From Adiantum capillus-veneris (taxonomy: Eukaryota; Streptophyta; Polypodiopsida; Polypodiales; Pteridaceae), in NCBI GenBank assembly GCA_014529385.2, contig CM043950.1:80272343-80336342 (forward strand): 64,000 nucleotides of DNA. The letters are read 5' to 3'. The notes beneath the pieces were generated by a model. The model was not told the DNA's origin, searched no databases, and was given only the letters and a program-made list of their open reading frames with translations. Of the stretch, positions 1-13,860 are shown one piece after another. Numbering within the stretch: the stretch's first letter is position 1; each line of letters begins with the position of its first letter. Both the position numbers and the translations under genes were made by a program.

Positions 1-3000
1 GACTTATCCGTGGGCTGAAAAGCCATCATTGTTATCAATTTATACCAAGGAGTCGGAGGTGTCATGAGACAAGCTGTCTTAACGATAATCAATCATATCT
101 TTCCTAATTCAACAAATTTTAACCCAAACAATTCATTCCTAATTTAAAAGAAAATTTATGTTGGTTTCTTGGAGATGTCTTCTATTTTAGCCAGTTTTAC
201 TTTTCCTAATTTCTTACTCTTTCTTTATGTATGCAATGTTAATAGTTAAAAAGCTTGAATTAACTGAACTTAACTATAACGAAGAGACACATGGGACTGA
301 TTTGGCATTTTTTGTAGCGCCGGGGTCTATACACTCTCATTAGTCGGCCTACTACTAGGCCTGGCTTCGTTGTCGTATGACGTTCTAGTTCTTTTTGAAG
401 CTCCATCCTCATCATTAGATGTAGGATTTTCTCAAGTCCTTTTAGGTTCCATAACTTCTTATAAAAAAGGTCATCTAATCATTAGGTAAATTATCCGAAG
501 CTAAACTTAACCTTTGTATTCAATCTTAACCCAATCAACGTTAAATTTGTAGTCTTAATTGGTAAATTTTTTATCTAATAATTTTTTATTTTCCTATATA
601 GGTATGATAACTCTTTCCAAGGCTTCCTTAAGGATTTTCTAAGCTCTCTTAATTTTCTTATAATCTTCTATATCTCTTCCTAATTTCCCCATCAAATTTT
701 AAGCTTGGAATCTTCTTGTTTCAAGCTTAATATTTATTTTATTTATATTCTTCTAAAGATTTTATTTCCTCAACTTTATATCACTGATTTACACTTCTTG
801 TAATTTTCTTAAAAACTTTTGACCACAAAGTCTATTATTTTAATTCATCTTTACCTAAAAATAGAACTTTTGGTGAATTATAATTTCCTGAACTAAATAA
901 TTAACTATGATATGATTATCACAATTAGATAATGACATTTATGACCTCTCGTAATTATTTTTATTTTTTTAACTTAATTATCTAATTTCTTTCTTTAATT
1001 TTTAACTAAAATTAGTTTAATTTGACTTAGATAAATAGCTATATTAATTTTATAGCCTTAAGATAATTATCATAACTTTGTTAATATGTAAACTAACTCT
1101 GATAAATAGTACATAATTATCTAACATAATATACTAGCTTTTTCTCTAAATTTTAAGCTAGAATTAGTCTAATGTGACTTAGATAAATAACTTTATTATT
1201 TTTTCAACCTTGAGATAATTATCACCGCTTTTTTAATATATAAAATAACTCTTATAAATAGCAACAATTATCTAACATGATCTACTAATTTCTCCCTTTT
1301 ATTTCTAGCTAGAACTAGTTTAATTTGACTTGGATAAATAGCTTTTTGACCTTAAGATAATTATCACGATATTTTGAACATGTAACATAACTCTCATAAA
1401 TAGAACATATTTATCTATCTAATTTACTAATTTCTCCCTTTAACTTTTAGCTAGAATTAGTCTAATTTAACTTAGATAAATAGCTATTTTATTTTTTTTA
1501 TCTTAAGATAATTATCACAAATTTTTAAACATATAACATAGCTCTAATAAATAGCACATAATTATCTATCATGATTTACTAATTTCCCTCTTTAGTTCTC
1601 AGGTAGAATTTGTTTAATTTGACTTAGATAAATAGCTATATTAGTTTCTAACCTTAAGATAATTATCACGGCTTTTTAAACATATAGAATAGCTCTAATA
1701 AATAGCACATAATTATCTATGATCATTTATTAATTTCTCCCTTTAATTTTCAACTAGAATTAGTTTAGCTTAGCTTAGATAAATAATTATATTAATTTTC
1801 TTACCTTAAGATAATTATCACAACTTTGTTTATATGTAAAATAACTCTTAAAAAATAGCATATAATTATCTAAAATAATTTACTAATTTTCTCTCCTTAA
1901 TTTTCAACTAGAGTTAGTTTAATTTGACTTAGATAAATATCCATATTAATTTTCTAGCTTTAAGATAATTATCATGGATTTCTTAACATGTAAACTAAGT
2001 CTAATAAATAGCACATAATTATCAAACATGATTTACTAATTTCCCTCTTTAAATTTCAGCTAAAAGTTTTCTAATTTGACTTAGATAAATATCTATATTA
2101 TTTTTTTCACCTTATGATAAGTATCACGGCTTCTTTATCATGTGAAATAACTTTTATGAGTAGAACATAATTCTCTCTTTCATTTTTAGTTTAATTAGTT
2201 TAATTTGACTTAGATAAATAGCTATATTAATTTTCTGAACTTCAGATAATTATCGTAGATTTTTTAACATGTAGAATCACTTTGATAAATAGCACATAAT
2301 TATGTAATATGATTTACTAATCTCTCCCTTTAATTCTCAAATAGAATTTTTTTAATTTGACTTGGATAAATAGCTATATTAGTTTTCTAGTCTTGAGATA
2401 ATTATCATAGTTTTTTTAACATGTAGAATAACTCTACTAAATAGCACATAATTATCTAACATGATTTACTAATTTCCCCCTTGAATTTTTAGCTAGAATT
2501 ATGCTAATTTGACTTAAATAAATAGCTACATTAATTTTCTAGGTTTAAGATAATTATCACGATATTTTTAGCATGTAAACTAACTTTGATAAATAGCATG
2601 TAATTATCTAACATAATTTACTAATCTTTCTCTTTAATTTTCAGCTAGAATTAGTGTAATTTGACTTAGATAAATAGCTATATTAATTTTCTTAGCTTAA
2701 GATAAATATCACGATTTTCTTAACATATAAACTATTTCTGATAAATAGTAGATAATTATCTAACATGATTACTATTTTTTGCCTTTAGTTTTTTATAAAA
2801 ATAACTAATTTTAGCTTAATTAAATACTTAGATTATTTATCTATTAATTAGTAATTAACTCCATGTTTATAACAAGTTGTTCTAGATGTGATAATTAAAT
2901 AAAGAATTTTTGAACTAATTAAGTTGTCCTCATATTTTTATATAAAATAGCTAATTTTTGTCTAATTGATTATAAAAACTAATAAAAAAACTAAGAAATA

Positions 3001-4117
3001 ATTTTTCTAGCTTCTTGATAGTCTTATCTAGCTCTGATAATTATCTTATACTAATCTAAGTTTAATTAGTATAATTACCCCTAATTTTAGACCAAAAAGA
3101 TTAATCTTAGTCCTAGTATGGCTTAATAATTAGATTAATATTCCTAGTCTTAATCTAAGTAATCAGCAAAATATTAGAAATTAAAAGAGTAATCTATATT
3201 GTAAATAAGTTTAATCTTATTAATTAATTAAATCAATTAAGAAAATAGAGGTAAATTAGCATAATTTTGCTAATTAAAAAGTGAGTAGACTAATTACCAT
3301 GGATAATCAACTAGAGTTTTTGCTCTCTAATGATTTTTTAGTAGAGTTCTCTCTATGTGAGAGAGAAATGACCAAGATTCCGAGTGAGTGAAATTGTGAA
3401 GCAAGGGGTCCTATTTATAAGTTTCTGGGCACTCACAGGCTGGAAATGGAAATAACTTGCATCCCAAGGCAGTCCTACAACTCCCCTAGAGCCCATTGCT
3501 ACTTTTCTTGTCCCTGGCAGGTTAGTGATGCCCCCTTCCATCACCTGTGAGCTTTAAAAATCAATTCTGCTATATTTTGACCTATTTTTGCTTCATTGGT
3601 AAATATCTGTAAAACATCTGGGAGGCCTTATAAAAGTCTATGCTTAAATGATTACTACAACCATTTGACTATGCAAAGAAAAAGAGAGAGAGAATTTTTT
3701 AATTGCTTTAATTTACAAGCAAAGCTTCAAAGAGACAGCCTTGCTTTATTTTTGAGTGCTTTTGATTTTGAAGCTTTTCGGGCTCTGCTTTTGGCATCCC
3801 TTGTAACCTCTTTATAAGAGTTGTTGGGCTCTCACTTCTCAGAGCATCTGGACGCAGAGTCTGAGAGTGAGTCCCAATCACTTTCAATTTTTCTTGGCAA
3901 TTTAATTTACATTGAATCTTTTGGAGGGACTAGCAGTGTCAATTTTTGTTCGAATTTAATTTTGAAAATTTATAGCCCGAGGTTTGATATGCTTAAAATT
4001 CCAAAAATACCATTTTTAACTGCTTTTGAGATAGTGCTTTACCTGTTTGTATGTCCAATGCTTTTTCTTAAAGCTTTAAGTAGAATCCTCTGCATCTAGA
4101 AAGGTGGAGATCTTACA
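1..4117 (-). mobile_element. 3' LTR (window-truncated) of a giant-LTR retrotransposon
   Basis: This segment matches 7607-11142 base for base along its length, with scattered substitutions and indels. It is therefore the second LTR of one element, and about 840 bp of its outer end lie before the window. It ends at ATCTTACA (4117), the partner of the TGTGAGATC that opens the other LTR at 6767, giving the short inverted LTR ends typical of LTR elements. The element reads on the minus strand, as shown by its gag remnant and primer site, so this is the 3' LTR. It has about 220 bp near 3677-3898 that the other LTR lacks. No coding capacity is seen. Confidence 0.85.
990..2800. repeat. Tandem array, about 150-bp unit, inside the LTR
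   Basis: Roughly twelve diverged copies of an AT-rich unit follow each other. Each is recognised by GACTTAGATAAATAGCTAT, then AAGATAATTATCAC, then AAATAGCACATAATTATCT and GATTTACTAATTTCTCCC. Successive GACTTAGATAAAT motifs lie about 144-155 bp apart (about 1024, 1168, 1324, 1470, 1620 and so on). Each unit carries the 10-bp palindrome GATAATTATC. A shorter version is in the partner LTR. Confidence 0.9.
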
Positions 4118-5334
4118 ATCACCCCAACTTAAGAATTTGAGATGCCCTTCTCTCAACCGAAATTGGTAAAGTCTTTTAAAAAAAACAGGTTTCATCTTTC
4201 CAAGTGGCATCTTCGGGGGGGGGGGGGGGGATAATCTTTCCACTTTACCAAGTGTTACTGATTACTTAAGAGTTCTTTCTAGTTTCAAGGATACAATCTG
4301 GTTGGATTTTCTACAATTCCTTACTAATTACTTGCTACTCAAATTTTCCCAAGAAGCTCTTAGTGTTGAGACCATCTTAAAAACCTTTATTAACCAATTG
4401 TATAATCTCAAAAACCAGGTTAAATCCATTCTATAAAAGATCCATATATCCACCTTGTCAACATGAACGTGCTTGGTTTACCTGACCATTCATAGCAATC
4501 AGCATTCGACAAGTATCATGTATTCCCGCTTTGCCAATCTGAATGCGCTTGGCGTGTTCTTGCCATCTTGAGCAATCTGCATTTTGCACAAGCTACTACT
4601 ATTGCACCAGAGGTACCCCCTCTGTGCTTTAGCCTGGTTGACCAATAATATGTAAAGGGTTTTAAGAAGTTTCATACCAAGAGTTCTTTTTGGCTTCCTA
4701 TTAGTTTTGTACATTAATACTTCCCTATCTAATTCATTTTTCAAGGAAGGTTATTGTGTGCACAAAGAATGTGAGTTGGATTCTTGATAATTATCTCATT
4801 CTCAAGATTCAAATCCTTGCCTTACTATCAAGAACCTCTTTCTCATTTGCTAGATCAACCCTTGAATTCTTGATAAATGCTAACTTAGCTTTAGATTCTT
4901 TAAGTAATGTGGGAAAAAAAATGTATACCATTATAATATATAAGTAACTCAAAGTTCCTCATTATTGATTTATAGTGGTTTACAAAATTTCCTATTGTTA
5001 CTGAGCTCTAGGATTGCTAATTGTGGCCAAACAAGTGGCTCTTTCATCTTCCTCGTTCATTAAAGTTGGTTCTCCCATGATTGCATAAGCTCTGGCTCCT
5101 CTTGCTCTTCCTCTACCTCATCCTCCATTTCTACCTCCTCTTAGATTATCTGCTTGATTTTGAGGAATGGCTGTAGCGGTAGTTCGAGGGTTTTGCGCTT
5201 CAGGATAATTATTTCTATAGTGCCCTATTTAATTGCATCATAGCAGCTACTAACGTTTGGGAAGGGCTGCTCCAACTTCACTGCTGCAGCTACTCTACGT
5301 TGTTGATATCCTTGGTTGAAAATTCCCTGGATCT

Positions 5335-5807
5335 TCACCTAAAGTTATTGAATCCATTATTGTTCCTTGTAGAGTTGGTTCCTTCAGCTACAAGAGGCTT
5401 GGCCTTGAGAAGGGAATCCTGAATTGATGTAGACCTCATGGCTTTAAGACGTGTACTCAAGGGTTTATTGAGACCTTGACAAAAGCGAGAATCTGTTGCT
5501 CCATTGTCATCTAGGGAGCATAGCATCGTAAGGACACAAATTTTGTGTGGTACTCCTCTAGAGAGAGTCCTCGCTGGCGTAGACCAAAGAATTTATTCAT
5601 GTTAATAGCCTGATGTGCATGAGGGAGATAGCATTCTTTGATTGCCTGCTTCATTTTATCCCAAGATGGAATACTCGTGGGATTATCTCTGTAGTGTTGC
5701 TTCCACCAAAGTTTGGCATCTCTGCTGAGACGGAACATACCCAAGATTGTTTGGTTTTTTTGAGCAGTTCTTGCAGCTTTAAAATAGTCATCCATAGCAT
5801 CGAACAA
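5335..5807 (-). pseudogene. Gag capsid remnant (retrotransposon gag)
   Basis: The frame 5807-5511 encodes 98 residues resembling the plant retrotransposon gag capsid. It opens with a FDAMDDYFKA-like helix, then AKLWWKQHY, then a W..MK.A....LP segment and a SLEEYHTKFVSLR-like end, the usual order of conserved gag positions. The protein continues in another frame (5526-5335), so a frameshift lies near 5515-5525. Matching N- and C-terminal parts and a zinc knuckle are not visible. It is almost certainly non-functional here and sets the element's orientation as minus. Confidence 0.7.
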
Positions 5808-6748
5808 TGCTTCTTCATCTCGCTTTAAATTCGATCCCTCTCCTTTGAAGGTAGGGAGTTGGACTTGCTTTAGTGGTAATTTTTTCTCTTGATTAACAGT
5901 GTAAAGGCTATTACGCGAGTATTACCTTGAGATTGAATTAGTGGAATTTAGTACCAGATGAAATCTCTCTTACTTATTCTTTTAACTTATATCATACTAA
6001 AAAGAAATTTTCACACAGGATGAAGAATATTACCAAACCATAAACAAAACCGCTTATAGCATACCCATGAGGACCATAGTATGTACAAGAGTTAATACAA
6101 TTCATGAAGGTCCTACTATGTACAAGGGTGATGCCAGTCCTATAATAGAATCTTGTGGACTTTGGGTGGATCAAAAATAGGATAATAATATACAACATCT
6201 TTTGGTCCACTAAAACTAGGGTCTTCACCTATGGACCTAATTCTACCTGGGTAGATTACTTTAGACACCTGATCAAACACCCACTGATTTTATGACACTT
6301 GGACATCATCTATTACAAGGGTTTCCTCTGGATTCTCCTTCCTAATGAAAATGTATACTTCAACCACTTGAAGATCTTCGGCCCATTTGAGTCTCCTCAT
6401 ATTTAGTTCTAAACCTTCTAACTCTCCCACCTCAATGAAGAAAATTCCACTAGATCCTGACCACTTGATCCTCCAAATGGGAGGAGAAAACCTCCTGTCT
6501 AGCCATTTCATCACGCTTTTTTGCATTGAATAGTGTCAAGATAGGCAAGCCCTCATAAACCTAATGTTGAAATCCATGAATTTGCGGTAGGCCCAATGGA
6601 AATCTTCTTGCAAAGATGGGGATAATTCTCTCTCTTTCTTTCTCTCCCTCTTTTCAGTTATATACCTCTTTAATTGAGCTTGTCAAAGATCACTTATTTC
6701 GACCATTAACACCTTAAACTTTTCCCTAGGTCCAAGAATTTAATTAAC

Positions 6749-6764
6749 ACACGCTCTCATACCA
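6749..6764 (-). promoter_or_regulatory. Primer binding site (initiator tRNA-Met type)
   Basis: Read on the minus strand, two bases after the LTR end (TCTCACA, 6767) comes TGGTATGAGAGCG. It differs at one position from TGGTATCAGAGC, the standard plant PBS complementary to initiator tRNA-Met. It marks where minus-strand DNA synthesis would start and confirms the element's orientation. Confidence 0.75.
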
Positions 6765-6766
6765 CT

Positions 6767-9700
6767 TGTGAGATCCCCAACCCACCAATACTAAAAATTG
6801 GGATGGGGTCCTTGACAAGTCTCTAGGACTAATAAAAATCAGAGTCTCTAAACAAGAAAAATCCAAGGTATAGACCTTTACCATTTACAATGGCTAGGGT
6901 CTATAGCCCTAGAAGAAGACCTAGTCCTGTCTTGCAGCGGAAACGAGACAAAATTTTAAAAGTCCAAAACTATTTTGTCCTTATAACTTCCACAAGTTGG
7001 GCTCAACCAATGCTTTTTCTCCCAGAACATATGCGAGGGAACAACCGCTGGTGGACTCCTCTTCCAAGTGAAGACATTTTCTAAAAAATTTTAGTGCGCG
7101 GGTATGGACAGTTACCTGACCAATCAGTTCAACCCGTCCATGATTGAAAACCTTCGTCAATCCCCACTTAACACCCCGTACTCACACATGATTCTTTGGT
7201 TTCCTAATTACGATCACATTGTTTTAACATTTAAAATAATGGTTTCTTTTAACTTTTTGTCACAATGATACCTTCAATCAAGTATTAAAGACAACATTGA
7301 AAAGCATTCTTTTAGCAAATAGACATCTTTAAACTTAAGAGTGGTACTATCAATCAAAACATTTTCCATAATCACCATGATTAGTACTCTTCTTATTTGA
7401 AAACCACCTAAGGATGATAAACGAAACCCATTCCTTGTTCACAATCCAGGGTGGATAAACCCCCACCCAAGGTTTGGGGTGCCCATACATCAAACCAGTC
7501 GCCCATACAACCGCGCAGCTCCCCTAGGATAAAAACGATATCCTAACTTATGTAGAAACATCAAGACATGACACGCAATAGAAACTCATCGTTCATGGGG
7601 GTAACTGACTTATCCGTGGCTGGAAAGCCATCATTATCATCAATTTACATCAAGGAGCCGGAGGTGTCTTGAGACAAGCTGTCTTAAGGATGATAAATCA
7701 TATCTTTCCTAATTCAATCAGTTTTAACCCAAACAATTCATTCCTAATTTACAAGCAAATGCACGTTGGTTTCTTGGAGATGTCTTCTGTTCAGCTAGTT
7801 TTACTTCTCCTAATCTCTTACTCTTTCTTTACATATGCATTTGTTAATAGTTAAAGACTTGAATTAACTAAACTTAATTATAACGAAGAGCCACCTGGGA
7901 CTAATCTGACATTTGTTGTAGCACCAAGGCCTATACACTCTCGTCAGTCTGCCTACTACTAGGCCCGGCTTTGTCGTCGTATGACATGTTAGTTCTTTTT
8001 GGAGCTCTGCCCTCATCATCAGATGTAGGATTTGCTCGGGTCCTTTTAGGTGCCATAACTTCTTATCCTTATATAAAAGGTCATCTAATCATTCGATAAA
8101 TTATATGAAGCTACACTTAACCTTTGTATTCAATCTTAACCAAATCAAGGTTAAATTTGTAGTCTTAACTGATAAATGCTTGACCTAATAATTTTTTATC
8201 TTCCTATATAGATATGATAACTTTTTCTAAAGCTTCCTTAAGGATTTTCTAAGCTCTCGTAATTTTCTATATCTCTTTCCTAATTTTCTCATCAAATTTT
8301 AATCTTGGAATCTGCTTATTTCAAGGTTATTATTTACTCTATTTGTATTCTCTAAAAGATTTCATCCCCTCAACTTTATATCACTGGTTTATACTTAGTG
8401 TAATTTTTCTAGAAACTTATGACCGCAAAGTCTATTTATTTTAATTAATCTTTAGCTTCAAATATAACTTTTGGTCAATTATAATTTTCTAAATTGAATA
8501 ATTAATCATGGTATAATTACCACAAATAGATAATGATATTTTTGACCTTTGGTAGTTATTTTTTTCTTTTTTCAACAATTATCTCATTTTCTCTTTTAAT
8601 TTTTGATTAGAATAATTAGCTTAATTTGACTTAGATAAATAACTATATCAATTTTCTAACCTTAAGATAATTATCACGACTTTGTTAATATGTAAACTAA
8701 TTTTGAAAATTAGCACATAATTATCTAAAATAATTTATTAATTTCTCCTCTTGATTTTTAGTTAGAATTAGTCTTATTTGACTTAGATAAGTATCTATAC
8801 TAAATTTTCAACTTTAAGATAATTATCATAAATTTTTTAACATGTAAAAAAACTCTCATAAATAGCACATAATTATTTAACATGATTTACTAGTTTTTCT
8901 CTTAAATTTTCAGCTAGAAGTTTTTTAATATGAATTAGATAAATAGCTATATTAATTTTCTAACATTAAGATAATTATCATGGCTTTTTTCACATGTAAA
9001 TTAACTCTCATAAATAGCACATAAGTATCTAGCATGATTTACTAATTTCTCCCTTTAAGTTTCAACTAGAATTAGTTAAATATGACTTAGATAAATATCT
9101 ATATTAATTTTTTAACCTTAAGATAATTATTATGGTTTTTTTAATATGTAAACTAGCTTTGATAAATAGCATATAATTATCAAGCATGATTTACTAATTT
9201 CTTTCTTTAAGTTTTAGCTAGAATTAGTCTTATTTGACTTAGATAAATAGTTATTCCCATTTTTTAACCTTAAGATAATCATCACAAATGTTTTAGCATG
9301 TAAAGCAGCTCTAATAAATAGCAAATAGTTATCTAACACGATTTACTAATTTTCCCCTTTAATTTTGAGGTAGAATTTTTCCCTTTGACTTAGATAAATA
9401 GCTATATTAGTTTTCTAACCTTAAGATAGTTATCACGACTTTTTTAACATATAGAATAACTATGATAATTATCACATAATTATCTAACATGATTTACTAT
9501 TTTTCTTCTTTAATTTCCAACTAGAATTAGTTTAGTTTGACTTAGATAAACAACTATATTAATTTGCTAACCTTAAGATAATTATTACGGCTTTTTTAAC
9601 ATGTAAAATAACTTTGATAAATAGCACATAATTATTTAACATGATGTACTAATTTTTTGGTTTAATTCTTAGCTACAATAAAAAAAAATTACTTAAATAA

Positions 9701-11142
9701 ATATTTATATTAATTTTTTAACTTTAAGTTAATTATCATGACTTTTTTTACATGTAAACTAACTCTGATAAATAGTATACAATTATCTAGCATGATTTAC
9801 TAATCTATCCATTTAAATAGTATACAATTATCTAGCATGATTTACTAATCTATCCGTTTAATTTTCAGCTAGGATTAATATAATTTGACCTAGATAAATA
9901 ACAGTATTAATTTTATTATCTTAAGATAATTATCACAACTTTCTTAACATGTAAAATAACTTTGATAAATAGCATATAATTATCTAGCATGATTTACTAA
10001 TTTATCTATTTATTTTTTGGCTAAAAATAACTAATTTTAGCTTAACTAAATACATAAATCAATTATCTATTAATGAGTAATTGACCCCATGTTTCTAACA
10101 ATGTTTCATAATTGTGATAATTAAATTAAGAATTTTTTAGTTTATTAAGTAAGCTTTCATTAATTTTTTGAAATAAAAAAACTAATGTTTGCCTAATCAA
10201 TTACAAAAACTAATCAAAAAATTAAGAGATTATTTTTCTAGCTTCTTGATAGTCTAGTCTAATGTTGATAATTATCTTATACTAATTTAAGTTTAACTAG
10301 TATAATTATCCCTAATTTAAGAGCAAAAAGATTAATTCTAGCCATAATATGGCTTAATAAATAATTAGATTAATATCCTTAATCATAATTTAAGTAATCA
10401 AAAAAATATTAGGAATTAAGAGACTAATTTAGATTGTAGAAATTTTAATCCTATTAATTAATTAAAATAATTAAGAAAATAGAGATAAATCAATATAATT
10501 TTGCTAATAGAAAAGAGATTAGGATAATTACCATGGATAATCAACTAGAGTTTTTTCTCTCTAGAGTTTTTTGAGTAAAATTCTCTCTATGTGATAGAGA
10601 AATAACTAGGACTTCGAGTCTGAGTGAAATTGTGAAGCAAGGGGCTCTATTTATAGGTTTTGTGGCACTCATAGGCTAGAAATGGCAATAACTTGCATCC
10701 CAAGGCAGCTCTACAGCTCCCATACCATTCCTTGCTGCTTTTCCTATCCTTGGAATGTCACTAATGAACCCTTCCATCATTTGTCAGCTTTAAAAATCAA
10801 TTTTGTTATATTTTGACCTATTTTTGCATGATTGGTAAATATATGGTAAATATTTGTAAAATATATGGGAGGCCTTAGTAAAAGTCTATGCTTAAATGAT
10901 TACTACAACCATTTAATTTTAGTTGGCAGTTTAATTTACATTGAATCTTCTAGAGGGACTAGCGGTGTCAGTTTTTATCCGAATTTAACTCGAAAAAATT
11001 CTACCTTGGGGTCGCTGTGCTTAAGATTCCAAAAATACCATTTTTAATCGCTTTTGAGATAGTGCTTTACCTGTTTGTATGTCCTATGATTTTCCCTAAA
11101 TCTTTAAGTAGATTCCTCTGCAGCAAAGGTGGAGACCTTACA
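6767..11142 (-). mobile_element. 5' LTR of the giant-LTR element (about 4.4 kb)
   Basis: The LTR begins TGTGAGATCC at 6767 and ends GACCTTACA at 11142, forming short inverted ends. From 7607 on it matches window positions 1-4117. Its length is far above the few hundred to 1,500 bp usual for plant LTRs, and a repeat array accounts for part of that. No reading frame of note is present. Target-site duplication cannot be tested because the element's other end is outside the window. Confidence 0.85.
8590..10020. repeat. Tandem array, about 150-bp unit, in the 5' LTR
   Basis: About nine copies of the unit also seen at 990-2800, again with GACTTAGATAAAT and AAGATAATTATCAC in each. A local 40-bp duplication (TAGTATACAATTATCTAGC) sits near 9770-9850. 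The copy number differs between the two LTRs, which suggests unequal exchange or slippage after insertion. Confidence 0.85.
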
Positions 11143-11279
11143 ACAATCATGAGGTCGGACCAAGCAGTAGCCCTATGGACGAGATTGTTTGAGCCCCTGA
11201 GCTTTAGCAGATACCTGACCAGTCCCAGGTGGGTCTTCATTATAATTTAAGTTATAAATTATTTTATTTTTTGTTTTAA

Positions 11280-12348
11280 GCTATAGCACTGCATATGTTA
11301 AATAGAGAATAAAGATTTAGGAGATGATGAAAATTGGCCAAAAAATCGAAAGCGTATCTTCCAAGAAACCATCATGCAATTGTTGTAAACTAGGAAAGAA
11401 ATGTTTTTGCATAGGCTAATGGAATTAGGAAAGATATGATTGAACATCCTTGACACAACTTATCCCAAGACACCTCCAACTCCTTGGTATATGTTGATGA
11501 ATAATGATGGCTATAAGGACACTGATAAGTCGATTACCTCCATGAAAAATGAGTCTCTACTCTGTCATGTCTTGATGTTTCTACATAAGCTAGGATACCA
11601 TTTTCTTATTCTAGGAAAGCCGCTTGGTTGTATGGGCAACTGTTTTGGTGTATGGGTATCCCAAATTATGAATAAGAAATGGGTGCCATTTTCACCCTTA
11701 GGTGGTCTTGATACAAGAAGAGTACTAATCATGGTTATTATTGTAAATTTTTTTGGTTGATCGTACCTTGTCTCAAGTTTCAAGATGCTTATTTGCTAAA
11801 GAATGTTTTTCAATACTAATTCCAATACTTGTTTTAATGAATCATACGTTTGAGAGTTAAAATGAACTATTATTTTAAATGTTGAAAGAAGGTGGTAGTA
11901 ATTAAATAACAAAGAAGCATGTGTGAGTGTCGGATGGTAAGTGGGGATCAACTAAGGTTGTTGATCATGGATGGGTGGACCTAATTAGTCAAGTAACTAT
12001 CCATTCTTGCACACTAAACGCTAGAAGACTTCTTCATTTGGAAGAGGAGTCCACCAACAGCTGTGCCATCATTCATGTAGAGGAAAAAAGTGTTGGTTGA
12101 GGATACCTTAGTCCATTTTCAGAAGTGAAAGGGCCAAAAAAAAATTTGAACTTTTAAGTTTTTGTCCCGTTTTCACTTGCTAGACATGACTAGGTCTTTT
12201 TTCAAGGGCTATAATCCCAAGCCATTGTCAATGGTGAATGTCTATTACCTAGATTTTTCTTGCTCAGAGACTTTGACTTTTATTAGGCTTAGAGACCTAT
12301 TAAGGACCATCTTGACCTTGGTGTTGGCGGGTTGGGGACCTCTCAACT
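11280..12348 (+). mobile_element. Inverted fragment of the same LTR
   Basis: This stretch is a diverged reverse complement of about 6767-7850. Examples are the paired segments with TCCAAGAAACCA, ATGTCTTGATGTTTCTACATAA and GGAAGAGGAGTCCACCA. It ends near 12348 with GGTTGGGGACCTCTCAAC, the counterpart of the LTR start. It is truncated inside the LTR and lies about 140 bp beyond the 5' LTR, so two LTR copies face each other. Confidence 0.8.
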
Positions 12349-12534
12349 ATATCTTGCCCTAGCTATTACAGTCTACATGATAGACTATCACACCTTATAA
12401 CCTCCAAAGTCCCTCTAGCACAACTAGCCACATAGAGCCTGTGATTTTTCCTCCAACAATTTTACTTCATAAGAAAGCTAGTGAGCAAAATTCTAGGAAC
12501 AACTAGAAAGGGTCTCTACTATCAAAGCTAAGGT

Positions 12535-13060
12535 CTATGATGTAGGTCCTAAAATTTTGTAGCATTCTTCATGATAACCATAGAAAAAGAAAAACTTTGT
12601 GGTTTTGTATTTATAATGTCTTAACAATGGTAGCTCTCAATTTCTTGTATCACTTTGTTTTAATTAGTTACTATAGGCATGTCTTTGAGAATTTTGCAAT
12701 ATAAATTCTAAGGATAAGTTTCTTGATAATTGTATAAGATTCATTTAGTTAATCATTAGCGTGGTTGATTGTGATCACATCTATGCTGTAGGCCAAAAAC
12801 ATTGTAACATTCTTCATGTTAACCATGGCAAATTGAAACCTTTGTGTTTTTGCATTTATAATGTTTAGAACCATGGTAGGTCTAAGCTTCATTTATAATG
12901 TTTTGAACAATGGTAGCTCTAAGCTTCATGTATCACTTTGTTTGCCATATATTTTCGTTGATTAGTTACTGTAGGCATGTCTTTTAACATTTTTTGCATA
13001 CAAATTTCAAGGATGAGATTCTTAAAAAATTATAAGATTTATTCAGTTAATTGTTGATAG
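12535..13060. repeat. Diverged direct duplication, about 250 bp
   Basis: Two neighbouring copies (about 12535-12775 and 12785-13060) share GTAACATTCTTCATG, ATTTATAATGT, ATGGTAGCTCTAAGCTTC, TATCACTTTGTTT and TTAGTTACTGTAGGCATGTC in the same order. The second has an internal re-duplication of GGTAGGTCTAAGCTTCATTT. No coding sequence is seen between 12360 and 13030. Confidence 0.7.
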
Positions 13061-13368
13061 TAATTGATGCTATTTGTGTTGATGCTAATCACAACAACCA
13101 AATCCTTCCAGCTTGCTTCAAATTCATCGACAAAAGCATCAAAACTTTCACTTACTTCTTTCTGTAACCCTTTGATCTTTGCATCCTCTTCCGCAATCAA
13201 CACCAACATGAAAAATTGGCACAAAAATTGCTCTCGAAAATCAACCAAATCTTGCTTATCTGCAGCTTCTAGACTGTCAAACCATGCCTTTGCCTTATCT
13301 CGCAATACCAATGGCACTGTCTGCACCTTCTCTTCGTCACTTGACATTTGCAGTGGCAACATGAACAT
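13039..13368 (-). pseudogene. Gag capsid fragment
   Basis: About 109 open codons resemble the retrotransposon gag capsid: VPLVLRDKAKAWFDSLEA, then FREQFLCQFF, then KEVSESFDAFVDEFEASWKDL. These are the A..WF..L, F...F and ES..F...F landmarks of that family. Both ends are lost, and a long (CT)n block begins 345 bp away. It is a relic, from a family different from the 47-49 kb gag. Confidence 0.6.
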
Positions 13369-13709
13369 CTCAAAATCTACCAGCCATTCATTTTCATCTC
13401 AATCACCATGGAAAATGGGACCCAAACTCTACCACATATTTGCTTACAAAGACATCACTCGGGAGCAATTAGTGTTTTCGTTTGTGGGGGCACCAGAAGA
13501 TGGAAAAATGGAAGGTGGTATACACCCAAAATGCACACAAGAGCCTCTCTATAGCCCAAGATACACACAACACCTCAATCCACTAGGATTTACCTTCAAA
13601 ATCTGGACAATATTACTCACATACAAACATTTTGGTGTACCAACATGCACACACACTCCACAAAAAGCTAAAACCCATGACACACCCACACAGCTCTGTT
13701 CACCACTAA

Positions 13710-13860
<151 letters not shown>

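Larger units (their letters stand above)
4118..6766 (-). mobile_element. Internal region of the giant-LTR element (non-autonomous)
   Basis: Only about 2.65 kb separates the two LTRs, too little for a full gag-pol. Next to the 3' LTR, read on the minus strand, is a purine-rich stretch TTGGGGTGAT just before TGTAAGATC, a plausible polypurine tract. The other end carries the primer binding site. The only recognisable coding sequence is a gag remnant near 5335-5807. A run of 16 G lies at 4215-4230. The layout fits a LARD or TR-GAG type element that depends on proteins from another copy. Confidence 0.75.
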
